Part shown: piece after piece, positions 18,238 to 26,546 of the stretch
Position numbering within the stretch: position 1 is the first letter of the stretch
How the letters are laid out: each line of letters starts with the position of its first letter
Source of the DNA: Winogradskyella eximia
Lineage (GTDB): Bacteria; Bacteroidota; Bacteroidia; Flavobacteriales; Flavobacteriaceae
NCBI RefSeq assembly: GCF_003386165.1
Contig: NZ_QRDV01000003.1
Coordinates: 62,001-126,000 of the forward strand
DNA: 64,000 nt
Direction: 5' to 3'
Translations under genes and position numbers: made by a program
Notes under the pieces: generated by a model
Seen by the model: the letters and a program-made list of their open reading frames with translations, nothing else
Database searches by the model: none
Told to the model about the DNA's origin: nothing

Positions 18238-21171
18238 ATGTATTATAAACTAACCACCTTCATAATTATATTATTCTTTATTTTTAGTTGCAATAAGAAC
18301 ACAAATAATGCTTCTAAACAAAAAGACCAACCATTAACCCACTACGTTAATACTTTTATTGGCACTGGAGGTCATGGACACACCTATCCTGGTGCAACAC
18401 TGCCTTTTGGGATGATGCAATTAAGTCCTGACACACGTTTAGACGGCTGGGATGGTTGCTCTGGTTATCATTATACAGACGAATATATTTACGGATTTTC
18501 GCATACACATCTCAGTGGAACAGGCATTAGCGACTACGGAGATGTGCTTTTAATGCCAACCAATGAAATTAATTTTAATAATGGAGCTAATGGTAAAAAA
18601 GGCTATCGTGCACATTTCAGTCATGATAATGAATTCGCAGAACCAGGCTATTACAAAGTACATTTAGACTCTACTAATATTGACGTGGAGCTTACCGTGG
18701 CACAGAGAAGTGGTATCCATAAATATAAATTCCCAAGTTCTGAAAATCAATTTGTAATTTTAGATTTAGTACATCGCGATAAAGTTTTAGATGCTAAGAT
18801 TGAAAAGATCTCAGACACTGAAATTGTGGGTTATCGTCATTCTGAAGCTTGGGCAAAAGATCAACGTTTATACTTTATTGTAAAAACATCGCATCCGTTT
18901 AATGATGTGTTACAATCTCCATCCGAAACAGGAATGCCAGGCGCTAGACGGTCTGCTTTAAACTTTATAAACCCAAATAACGAACCTGTTTATATTAAAG
19001 TCGGCATCTCAGCAGTTGATATAGATGGTGCACGTAAAAATTTGGAAGCCGAAGTTTTAAACAAAGATTTTGAAACCGTTAAACAAGAAGCCCAACAGAT
19101 TTGGGAATCGCAACTCGAAAAAATAGTTATTGAAAGCAACGACGCAGATAAAAAGACCAATTTTTATTCGGCATTGTACCATACCATGCTAGCACCACAA
19201 TTGTATCAAGATGTTGATGGTCGTTATAGAGGCATGGATTTAGAGATTCATGAAACAAATGATTTTAACTATTATTCAGTGTTTTCACTTTGGGATACCT
19301 ATAGAGCTGCACATCCACTTTATACTATTATTGAACAAGACCGCACCAATGATTTTATAGAAACCTTTTTAGCAAAATACGATGAAGGTGGCATTATGCC
19401 TATGTGGGATTTAGCAGGAAATTACACGGATTGTATGATTGGCTATCATGCCGTACCAGTTATCGCAGATGCCTATTTAAAAGGCTTGCGCGATTACGAT
19501 ACCGAAAAAGCTTTTGAAGCTATGAAGCATTCCGCTACAAGAGATAAATTTGGACTTGAAGCTTATAAAACATATGGGTTTATTCCTGTAGATGAAGAAA
19601 GCGAATCCGTATCTAAAACACTAGAATACGCTTATGATGATTGGACCATTGCACAAATGGCAAAAGCCATGGGTAAAACAGATGATTACAAAACTTACAT
19701 TCAGCGTGCGCAGTATTATAAAAATGTATTTGATCCGGAAACTAATTTTATGCGAGGCCGTTTTAGAAATACATGGTTCACTCCTTTTGATCCATATGAG
19801 GTAAATTTTAATTACACAGAAGCCAATGCTTGGCAATACAGTTTTTATGTCCCTCAAGATGTTTCAGGATTTATAAAACTACTTGGGGGAAAAGATCAAT
19901 TGGAAGCTCAGCTGGATGAATTATTCAGCGCCAAAACAGAAATTTCCGGACGCCATCAATCGGATATTACTGGACTAATTGGGCAATATGCACATGGCAA
20001 TGAACCAAGTCATCATATGGCTTACCTCTATAATTTTGTTAACAAGCCACATAAAACCCAAGAGAAAGTCCATCAGATTTTAACGGAATTGTATCATAAT
20101 GATCCCGATGGTGTTTCAGGAAATGAAGATTGTGGACAAATGAGTGCTTGGCATGTGTTGAGCTCCATGGGTTTTTATTCCGTAACTCCTGGTAGTAATG
20201 AATACATCATTGGAACTCCACTTTTTGATAAGGCAACGATTAATCTTGAAAATGGAAAGCAATTCAACATCACCGCCAATAACCTCAGCGATTCAAATAC
20301 GTATATTGAAAGTGTGAAACTCAATGGTAAAGCATTAAATGAAACGTTTATAAGTCATTCAGCAATTGTTTCTGGCGGTTCTCTAGAATTTAATATGACC
20401 AATCAACCTTCAACTTGGGGAACAATAGAAGGTACAGCACCTAAAACAGAAATTACAGATTATATAATTCTGCCGTCTCCATTTATAGCAAAAGGAGATA
20501 TTACGTTTAGAGATTCAACCGAAGTTGTTCTATCCACTTCTGAAGTTGAGGCTAAAATATATTACGCTTTAGATGATAATGAATTCAATTTATATGCTGC
20601 TCCATTTACCATTTCTGAAGACACCAAATTGAAATTATATTCTGAAAAAGGAGACTTAAAAAGTCCGGAATTAACTACTCCATTCTTCAAAATTGACCCT
20701 AATTTAAGTATTACGCTTAAAAGTGAGTATGCTAATCAATATTCTGCGGGAGGCAACGATGCGCTTATTGATGGTATTAGAAGCACCAAAAACTATAGAA
20801 CAGGAAGCTGGCAAGGCTATCAAGATACAGATATGGTTGCAACCATAAATTTAGGTACTGAGAAACCCATTAATTTAATAACTGTTAATTTTTTACAAGA
20901 TCAAGGAGCTTGGATTTTTTATCCAACGGAAGTACAGTGTTTTGTTTCAAAAAACAATAAGACATTTAAAGCTTTAACTCCACAAACTATTAATTCGGCA
21001 GAAAAGAATAGCGATTTAGAAATTAAAACGATTAAATTTAATACACCGAATGCCAATTATAAATATGTAAAGATTGTAGCAAAAACACTCGGTAAAGTCC
21101 CAGAATGGCATGTAGGATATCCTACAGATGGTCGCAGCTGGATTTTTGTAGATGAAATTTCAATAAAATAA
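18238..21171 (+). CDS. GH92 family alpha-mannosidase, lipoprotein with C-terminal discoidin-like domain
   Basis: A 977-residue exported enzyme. A lipoprotein signal (MYYKLTTFIIILFFIFSC, Cys18) puts it in the envelope. The GH92 core (about 30-730) carries the family landmarks FIGTGGHGHTYPGATLPFGM, FSHTHLSGTG, TLEYAYDDWTIAQMAK and GNEDCGQMSAWHVLSSMGFY, where the conserved Asp/Glu residues act in catalysis with Ca2+. A short chitobiase-C-like segment (about 755-815) and a final F5/8 type C sugar-binding-like domain follow. GH92 enzymes are exo-alpha-mannosidases, mostly alpha-1,2, acting on high-mannose N-glycans. A TTG codon opens the frame three nt upstream, but ATG 18238 is chosen. It leads a cluster with a sugar MFS and a glycosylasparaginase. 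Confidence 0.93.
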   Translation: MYYKLTTFIIILFFIFSCNKNTNNASKQKDQPLTHYVNTFIGTGGHGHTYPGATLPFGMMQLSPDTRLDGWDGCSGYHYTDEYIYGFSHTHLSGTGISDYGDVLLMPTNEINFNNGANGKKGYRAHFSHDNEFAEPGYYKVHLDSTNIDVELTVAQRSGIHKYKFPSSENQFVILDLVHRDKVLDAKIEKISDTEIVGYRHSEAWAKDQRLYFIVKTSHPFNDVLQSPSETGMPGARRSALNFINPNNEPVYIKVGISAVDIDGARKNLEAEVLNKDFETVKQEAQQIWESQLEKIVIESNDADKKTNFYSALYHTMLAPQLYQDVDGRYRGMDLEIHETNDFNYYSVFSLWDTYRAAHPLYTIIEQDRTNDFIETFLAKYDEGGIMPMWDLAGNYTDCMIGYHAVPVIADAYLKGLRDYDTEKAFEAMKHSATRDKFGLEAYKTYGFIPVDEESESVSKTLEYAYDDWTIAQMAKAMGKTDDYKTYIQRAQYYKNVFDPETNFMRGRFRNTWFTPFDPYEVNFNYTEANAWQYSFYVPQDVSGFIKLLGGKDQLEAQLDELFSAKTEISGRHQSDITGLIGQYAHGNEPSHHMAYLYNFVNKPHKTQEKVHQILTELYHNDPDGVSGNEDCGQMSAWHVLSSMGFYSVTPGSNEYIIGTPLFDKATINLENGKQFNITANNLSDSNTYIESVKLNGKALNETFISHSAIVSGGSLEFNMTNQPSTWGTIEGTAPKTEITDYIILPSPFIAKGDITFRDSTEVVLSTSEVEAKIYYALDDNEFNLYAAPFTISEDTKLKLYSEKGDLKSPELTTPFFKIDPNLSITLKSEYANQYSAGGNDALIDGIRSTKNYRTGSWQGYQDTDMVATINLGTEKPINLITVNFLQDQGAWIFYPTEVQCFVSKNNKTFKALTPQTINSAEKNSDLEIKTIKFNTPNANYKYVKIVAKTLGKVPEWHVGYPTDGRSWIFVDEISIK

Positions 21172-21235
21172 AACCTCTAACTAATATATTTCAGGCTAAA
21201 AAAGCCTGGTGAAATAAAAACTAACTAATAAAACC

Positions 21236-22549
21236 ATGAACCAACAAAAATCCTATCGTTCTTCATTTATACTGTTAACTACTCTATTCTTCCTTTGGGG
21301 TTTTATTACGGTTTTAGTAGATTCTTTAATTCCGAGACTTAGAGAACTTTTTACGTTATCATATTTTCAAGCAGGAATGGTACAATTTGCTTTTTTCGGT
21401 GCGTACTTCCTACTCTCAATTCCTGCCAGTTATATCTTATCTATAATTGGTTATAAACGCGGTATTATCTTAGGCTTATTAACCATGGCATTGGGTTGCA
21501 TCTTGTTTTATCCTGCAGCGTCTTATCGTGAGTTTGGGATTTTTATGTTAGCTTATTTTATTTTAGCTGGTGGCATGACGATTCTTCAAGTAGCGGCAAA
21601 TCCGTATGTGGCGGTTTTAGGGTCTGAAGAAGGAGCCTCTAGCCGATTAAATCTATCTCAAGCCTTTAACTCCTTAGGTACAGCAATTGCTCCTGCTATA
21701 GGAGCTTTATTCATATTAAGTGATAAAATTAAAACGAAAGACGAAATTGCAGCTTTAGTGGGCACTGCAAAAGAAACCTATTTAGCCGCAGAAGCATCAG
21801 CGGTTCAAACTCCTTTTCTAGGCTTGGCCTTATTCATTGTTTTTATCGCTGGTATTTTTCTGTTTGCAAAACTACCTAAGCTTATTAGCGAAGAATCTTC
21901 AGGGACTTATGCAGATGTTTTCAAACAAAAAAATCTAATGCTCGGAGTCCTTGGTATTCTATTTTACGTCGGTGCAGAAGTGGCCATTGGAAGTTATTTA
22001 GTCAACTATTTTTTAGATATGAATTTGGTTGAAGTCATTAAAGAAAACGGATTTATGAAATCCATTGCAGAAGGAATTCTTAATTCCGGACTCGCAGAAA
22101 ACGACAACAAAGCTATCGTTGGAGTCTTTGTTACCTTTTATTGGTCTGGTGCAATGATTGGCCGTTTTGTCGGTTCATATTTAACTAAAATCATGAAGCC
22201 TGGAAAAGTCCTTGGTATGTTTGCATCCATCGCCATTGCGTTAATTGTTATTTCTATTAGCACCACTGGATTGGTGAGTATGTGGAGCATTTTAGCTGTT
22301 GGATTATTTAATTCTATTATGTTCCCAACCATTTTCACATTAGCACTTAATGGTATTGGTGATTTAAAACCTAAAGCTTCTGGACTATTATGTACTGCTA
22401 TTGTTGGCGGTGCAATTATCCCTCCCCTTTATGGTTACTTTACTGATATTATCGGATTTAAAGCAGCCTTTGGATTTGTTATTGTTTGCTATGCTTATAT
22501 ACTTTGGTATGGCTATAAAAATTCTCGAAAATCAACACATGAAGCGTAG
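21236..22549 (+). CDS. Sugar:proton symporter, MFS (FucP/GluP-like)
   Basis: A 437-residue major facilitator with about 12 membrane helices. The N-terminal segment FFLWGFITVLVDSLIPRLRELF and the motif GGMTILQVAANPYVAVLG match the FucP/glucose-galactose family, which imports fucose, glucose, galactose or mannose with H+. It lies 64 nt after the GH92 gene and its last 11 bp overlap the start of the glycosylasparaginase gene, so the three are very probably co-transcribed. From context the substrate is likely mannose or another N-glycan monosaccharide; this is inference. A long insert between helices 6 and 7 (about residues 160-230) is usual for this subgroup. Confidence 0.9.
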   Translation: MNQQKSYRSSFILLTTLFFLWGFITVLVDSLIPRLRELFTLSYFQAGMVQFAFFGAYFLLSIPASYILSIIGYKRGIILGLLTMALGCILFYPAASYREFGIFMLAYFILAGGMTILQVAANPYVAVLGSEEGASSRLNLSQAFNSLGTAIAPAIGALFILSDKIKTKDEIAALVGTAKETYLAAEASAVQTPFLGLALFIVFIAGIFLFAKLPKLISEESSGTYADVFKQKNLMLGVLGILFYVGAEVAIGSYLVNYFLDMNLVEVIKENGFMKSIAEGILNSGLAENDNKAIVGVFVTFYWSGAMIGRFVGSYLTKIMKPGKVLGMFASIAIALIVISISTTGLVSMWSILAVGLFNSIMFPTIFTLALNGIGDLKPKASGLLCTAIVGGAIIPPLYGYFTDIIGFKAAFGFVIVCYAYILWYGYKNSRKSTHEA

Positions 22550-23549
22550 AAAATTTATAAAAACGGCATCCCTAACCAGTGTGGGTTTAACACTTGGAAG
22601 TACTTTGGTTAATTGTGATGAAATCAACACTAAAACAGCGGTCTTACAAAACAAAGAAGCTATTGCCAATTTAAAAGCGCTACCATTAGTCGTTGCCACA
22701 TGGCATGTTAAAGAGGCTACTGCAAAAGCCATGGAAGTACTACAAGCAGGAGGAAATGCTCTAGATGCCGTAGAACAAGGTTGCAGACTTGAAGAAGCCA
22801 ATGAAAAAAATCAAACCGTGGGCAAAGGCGGTTTACCTGATAGAGATGGCAACGTTACTTTAGATGCGTGCATTATGGACAAGCATGGTAATTGTGGGTC
22901 TGTGGTTTACCTTCAAAATATTACGCATGCCGTTTCTGTGGCAAGAAAAGTGATGGAAGACACACCACATGTGATGCTCGCTGGCGAAGGAGCTAAACAA
23001 TTTGCCATATCAAAAGGCTTTCAACCCGAAGATCTATTAACAGAAGCTTCAAAAAAGGCATGGGAAAAATGGAAAATTGAAGCCAAATATAAACCCATAA
23101 TTAATATAGAAAACCACGATACCATTGGCATGTTAGCCATTGATAAAAATGGAGATATTGCTGGTGCTTGTACCTCAAGTGGTTTGGCTTATAAAATAGG
23201 AGGACGTGTTGGTGATAGCCCAATAATAGGTTCTGGATTATTTGTAGATAATGAAATTGGTGGCTGTGTAGCCACAGGGTTAGGTGAAGAAGTGGTAAAA
23301 ACCGTTGGTAGTTTTTTGGTTGTAGAATTAATGCGACAAGGTAAAACACCGCAACAAGCTTGTGAAGAAGCTATAGGCAGAATTGTGACTAAACCAAACA
23401 GTAATTACAAGAACTTTCAGGTTGGTTATATCGCTGTAAATAAGCAAGGTGAAATAGGAAGCTATTCAATTCATCAGTGGTTTAGCATGACTAAATTTCA
23501 AGATGAAAAAAACGAACAAATTCAATCGGATTATTATAATAAAACATAA
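22539..23549 (+). CDS. Exported N4-(beta-N-acetylglucosaminyl)-L-asparaginase (glycosylasparaginase)
   Basis: A 336-residue Ntn-hydrolase of the T2 asparaginase family. The start at 22539 gives a basic MKRRKFIKTASLTSVGLTLG signal with a lipobox-like TLVNC (about Cys27). The open frame extends further upstream but only inside the MFS gene. The self-processing site is HDTIG with Thr195 as the new N-terminal nucleophile. Further motifs are GRVGDSPIIGSG and CVATGLGEE, typical of glycosylasparaginase rather than plant-type asparaginase. The enzyme cleaves the GlcNAc-Asn bond of glycoasparagines. With GH92 and the sugar transporter upstream it fits a short N-glycan scavenging pathway. It overlaps the MFS gene by 11 bp. 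Confidence 0.9.
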   Translation: MKRRKFIKTASLTSVGLTLGSTLVNCDEINTKTAVLQNKEAIANLKALPLVVATWHVKEATAKAMEVLQAGGNALDAVEQGCRLEEANEKNQTVGKGGLPDRDGNVTLDACIMDKHGNCGSVVYLQNITHAVSVARKVMEDTPHVMLAGEGAKQFAISKGFQPEDLLTEASKKAWEKWKIEAKYKPIINIENHDTIGMLAIDKNGDIAGACTSSGLAYKIGGRVGDSPIIGSGLFVDNEIGGCVATGLGEEVVKTVGSFLVVELMRQGKTPQQACEEAIGRIVTKPNSNYKNFQVGYIAVNKQGEIGSYSIHQWFSMTKFQDEKNEQIQSDYYNKT

Positions 23550-23587
23550 ATGCTTAAATTGTAGGAAATTAACCAACCTACATAATA

Positions 23588-25537
23588 TTGAAATATACTT
23601 ATTTTATATTCTTGCTCTGTTTTTTAAGTTTTCTGCCAGCACAGAACAATTCAGATAAGCAAAAAGTCATTGACTCATTAATTAGCACTGTAGATACTTA
23701 CACAGATAATTATGAGAAAATAAGAGTCCTTACAAGTAATGCTGGCCAATTTCGGTATTCAAAAGATTCGCGTGCTTTAATTGATAAAGCCATCAGCATT
23801 TCTAAAACAAACAATGATGCTAAGCTATTTGCTAATTCATACTATTCCTTAGGAAACTTCTTCTATTACAACAGTCAATTAGATTCCGCTGAAACATATT
23901 TAGACAAGTCCATTTCTTATGTCAATGATGAGACCATGCCCTTTTTAAGAGCCTCTAATTTAATGACCAAAAGTGCCATTTATAGAAAACACGGCAACAT
24001 TCCTTTAGCACTTGCAACCATGTTAAATTCTAAACGTGCTTTAGATAAAATTGACACGTTAAAATTAGATGAAAATCAACGTCGTAAATTCAAAGGAGAA
24101 AGCTCTGTACTTAATAATTCATTAGCTAACTATTATAACCAAATGGAAGAATTTGACAAGGCTTCCATTTATTATAAAAATGCTTACAAAGCGTCTTTGA
24201 GTCTTGACTCTTATGTAAATGCTGGAATTATTATTTCTAATGAAGGTGAAATGCTATTAAATCAAGGTCGTTATCAAAAAGCGTTAACACAATTTGAAAA
24301 AGGAAAAGTATTAAAAGAAAAAGGAAATGCTCCTATGCGTTTTATTATGAGTTCGGCCTTAAATATTGGAAATGCACATTCAAAATTAAAAAACTATGAC
24401 GAAGCTTTAATCTTTTTGAAACAAGCTCATGATTACTATGAAAAAGCTGGTGTTACAGAAAACTTAACCATCGCGAAAAATTATCTTGGTAATCTTTATT
24501 TCGAAATTGAAAAATACGATTTAGCCATAGAAAATTGTAATACTGCTAAAGATTTAGCCTTAGAAGCAGGAAATTTAGAATTAACTTCTGAAGCCTGCGA
24601 TTGCTTATCCAAATCATATAAATCTACAGGAAGCTATAACATGGCTTTAGAAAACTACCAATTATACACCAAGACTAAAGATTCTATTTTTAATGAAAAC
24701 AACATAAAAAAACAGACAGAACAAGAAATGGAATATGAGTTTAATAAAACTCAAGAATTAAATGCCATTGAATTAGAAGCTAGAGAAAAACAAAGTAAAT
24801 TGTATTCTTACTTAGCAGCATCAGGTTTGCTGTTAGTTTTAGTTTTAGGATTTTTCTCTTACAGAAATAAAAAGCAGAGTATTACACTAGCCAAACAAAA
24901 GAAACTATTAGAAGCATCCGTAGATGAAAAAAATGTACTACTTAAAGAAACACATCATCGCGTAAAAAATAGTTTTCAAATTGTATCTAGTCTCTTGTAT
25001 TTACAATCTGAAAGTGTTGTAGACAAAGAAGCTAAAATTGCCATAAAAGAAGCTGAAAACAGAGTCCGTTCTATGGTGTTAATTCATCAAAGATTATACA
25101 ACAAGGATGAACTAGTAGGCATTAATACGCAAGATTATTTTAATGATTTAGTACGTGACATTTTTGAAAGTCATCAATTTGAATCAGAAGTCATCAAATA
25201 CCAATTAAATGTAGAATCTTTGGTTTTAGACATTGAAACCGTTACTCCAATAGGCCTAATTTTAAATGAGCTTATTGTAAACACCATAAAACACGCTTTT
25301 GATAAGGTGACACCCAAAAGTAAAATTAGTATTCAGTTTTATAAAGAAGCAGAACAATTAGTATTAAAAGTCATTGATAATGGTAAAGGGTTTGAGGGAG
25401 AAATAAAAAGTACTTCTTTTGGTATCACTTTAATGAAAGCATTGTCTAAAAAGCTCAAGGCTACTTTAAATTATAAATCAGAACTAAACAAAGGCACAGA
25501 AGCCACCTTAGTTATAAATAAATATAAGCTTCTTTAG
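23588..25537 (+). CDS. Sensor histidine kinase, TPR repeats plus HisKA_2/HATPase domain
   Basis: A 649-residue protein. A signal peptide (MKYTYFIFLLCFLSFLPAQ) is followed by a periplasmic helical region with TPR-type repeats (about 60-365). One membrane helix follows (YLAASGLLLVLVLGFFSY, about 412-430). The kinase core has a HisKA_2 motif KETHHRVKNSFQIVSSLL (phospho-acceptor His456 or 457). The HATPase domain shows LILNELIVNTIKHAF (N box) and IDNGKGF, then SFGITLMKALSKKL. The start is TTG at 23588; no ATG lies in frame before residue about 115, and the signal peptide begins directly at the TTG, so it is credible. It lies 38 nt after the glycosylasparaginase gene and 103 nt before a LytTR regulator, its likely partner. 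Confidence 0.9.
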   Translation: MKYTYFIFLLCFLSFLPAQNNSDKQKVIDSLISTVDTYTDNYEKIRVLTSNAGQFRYSKDSRALIDKAISISKTNNDAKLFANSYYSLGNFFYYNSQLDSAETYLDKSISYVNDETMPFLRASNLMTKSAIYRKHGNIPLALATMLNSKRALDKIDTLKLDENQRRKFKGESSVLNNSLANYYNQMEEFDKASIYYKNAYKASLSLDSYVNAGIIISNEGEMLLNQGRYQKALTQFEKGKVLKEKGNAPMRFIMSSALNIGNAHSKLKNYDEALIFLKQAHDYYEKAGVTENLTIAKNYLGNLYFEIEKYDLAIENCNTAKDLALEAGNLELTSEACDCLSKSYKSTGSYNMALENYQLYTKTKDSIFNENNIKKQTEQEMEYEFNKTQELNAIELEAREKQSKLYSYLAASGLLLVLVLGFFSYRNKKQSITLAKQKKLLEASVDEKNVLLKETHHRVKNSFQIVSSLLYLQSESVVDKEAKIAIKEAENRVRSMVLIHQRLYNKDELVGINTQDYFNDLVRDIFESHQFESEVIKYQLNVESLVLDIETVTPIGLILNELIVNTIKHAFDKVTPKSKISIQFYKEAEQLVLKVIDNGKGFEGEIKSTSFGITLMKALSKKLKATLNYKSELNKGTEATLVINKYKLL

Positions 25538-25553
25538 GAATACTAAAAATCTT

Positions 25554-25621
25554 ATTCACTAAATAAAATGAGGCATTCACTAAAAAAAGAGACCATTAAC
25601 AAAGCGTTTAAACTAGATTAA
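25554..25621 (+). promoter_or_regulatory. Putative LytTR-type operator and promoter ahead of the response regulator gene
   Basis: Two identical ATTCACTAAA repeats (25554-25563, 25575-25584) lie exactly 21 bp apart, the spacing known for LytTR-domain binding sites. The sequence TTTAAACTAGATT starts 23 nt after the second repeat and contains a -7-like box TAGATTAA at 25614-25621. The same arrangement precedes the S74 gene. The regulator gene starts 20 nt further on. Confidence 0.6.
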
Positions 25622-25640
25622 GACTCTAAATAAATAAAGT

Positions 25641-26330
25641 TTGAAATCCCTAAACATCTTTATCGTTGAAGACGAACCTTTAATAGTTTCTACTATTGAA
25701 GTCGCATTACGCAAACAAGGTTTTTTTGCTGTTGGTGATGCTGAAGATTACACAACCGCTCTGCGAGATATAGAATTACTAAAACCAGACTTAACGCTTC
25801 TTGATATTCAACTTTCTGGAGATAAAGATGGTGTAGATTTGGCTACAGAGTTAGATAAAAAAAACATTCCTTATTTATTTCTTTCATCTCAAACTGATCC
25901 TAATACTATAGAACGTGTTAAACACACCAATCCACTTGGCTATATTGTTAAGCCTTTCACTGAAACCAGTTTAAGAACCAATATTGAATTGGCATGGCAT
26001 AATTACAACGAATCAAAACAACATTTTTTAACCATAAAACACGAAGGTAGACTACATCGTATTAATCAGAACTCAATACAATATTTAAAAGCATTTGATA
26101 ACTATTGCTATGTAATTACAAATACAGAAACCTATTTAGTACCTCATACTTTAAAACACATTTCAGAACAATTACAAGGCTATAATTTTATTAAAACGCA
26201 CCGTTCTTATGTGGTCAACTTAAAACACATTCTTAGTGTTGACAAAAACACCATTTCCCTTAGTAATGAAAGTATTCCTGTAAGTGCTTCACAAAAAAGT
26301 TTAGTCGTTAGTAGGCTAAAAAGCATATAG
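25641..26330 (+). CDS. LytTR-family response regulator
   Basis: A 229-residue two-component regulator. The receiver domain (about 3-120) has the acidic pair in FIVEDEPLIV, the phospho-acceptor Asp55 in LTLLDIQLSGDKDG, and Lys in GYIVKPF. The LytTR DNA-binding domain (about 130-229) contains GRLHRINQNSIQYLKAFDNYC and FIKTHRSYVVNLKHI. LytTR proteins bind pairs of direct repeats about 21 bp apart. The start is TTG at 25641: the preceding in-frame codons contain a stop at 25635, so no ATG is available. The gene has its own repeat-bearing promoter, which suggests autoregulation, and it probably responds to the kinase just upstream. Confidence 0.93.
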   Translation: MKSLNIFIVEDEPLIVSTIEVALRKQGFFAVGDAEDYTTALRDIELLKPDLTLLDIQLSGDKDGVDLATELDKKNIPYLFLSSQTDPNTIERVKHTNPLGYIVKPFTETSLRTNIELAWHNYNESKQHFLTIKHEGRLHRINQNSIQYLKAFDNYCYVITNTETYLVPHTLKHISEQLQGYNFIKTHRSYVVNLKHILSVDKNTISLSNESIPVSASQKSLVVSRLKSI

Positions 26331-26333
26331 TTA

Positions 26334-26377
26334 AGATTAACGGAACTCAGTGAAAAACACATTTCTTACGTTAATCT
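26334..26377. repeat. Inverted repeat after the response regulator gene
   Basis: AGATTAACG (26334-26342) and CGTTAATCT (26369-26377) are perfect 9-bp complements separated by 26 nt. It begins 4 nt after the regulator stop and ends 3 bp before the next LytTR-like repeat. Lack of a T-tract argues against a simple terminator. Confidence 0.45.
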
Positions 26378-26379
26378 GT

Positions 26380-26447
26380 ATTCACTATAAAAAAAAGTGC
26401 ATTCACTAAAAATAACACGCTAAAGCTCTGATTTTAAACTAGATTTA
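26380..26447 (+). promoter_or_regulatory. Putative LytTR-type operator and promoter ahead of the S74 gene
   Basis: ATTCACTATA (26380-26389) and ATTCACTAAA (26401-26410) are 21 bp apart. TTTAAACTAGATT begins 23 nt after the second repeat, exactly as upstream of the regulator gene, and contains TAGATTTA (26440-26447) as a -7-like box. TGCTATTAATC follows 11 nt after the start of that box (26451-26461). The leader to the ATG at 26547 would be about 95 nt. Confidence 0.6.
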
Positions 26448-26546
26448 TTCTGCTATTAATCAGTCATTATGCTTTAATAATAACTTCTCTACAAAGATTT
26501 TTTCTCTAGTTGTTTTTAAAAGTAGACTACTCAAAAACGTGTTATT

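Noticed and set aside
22401..22538. Longer N-terminus for the glycosylasparaginase gene
   Set aside because: The extra 46 codons lie wholly within the MFS gene in another frame; the ATG at 22539 gives a proper signal peptide.
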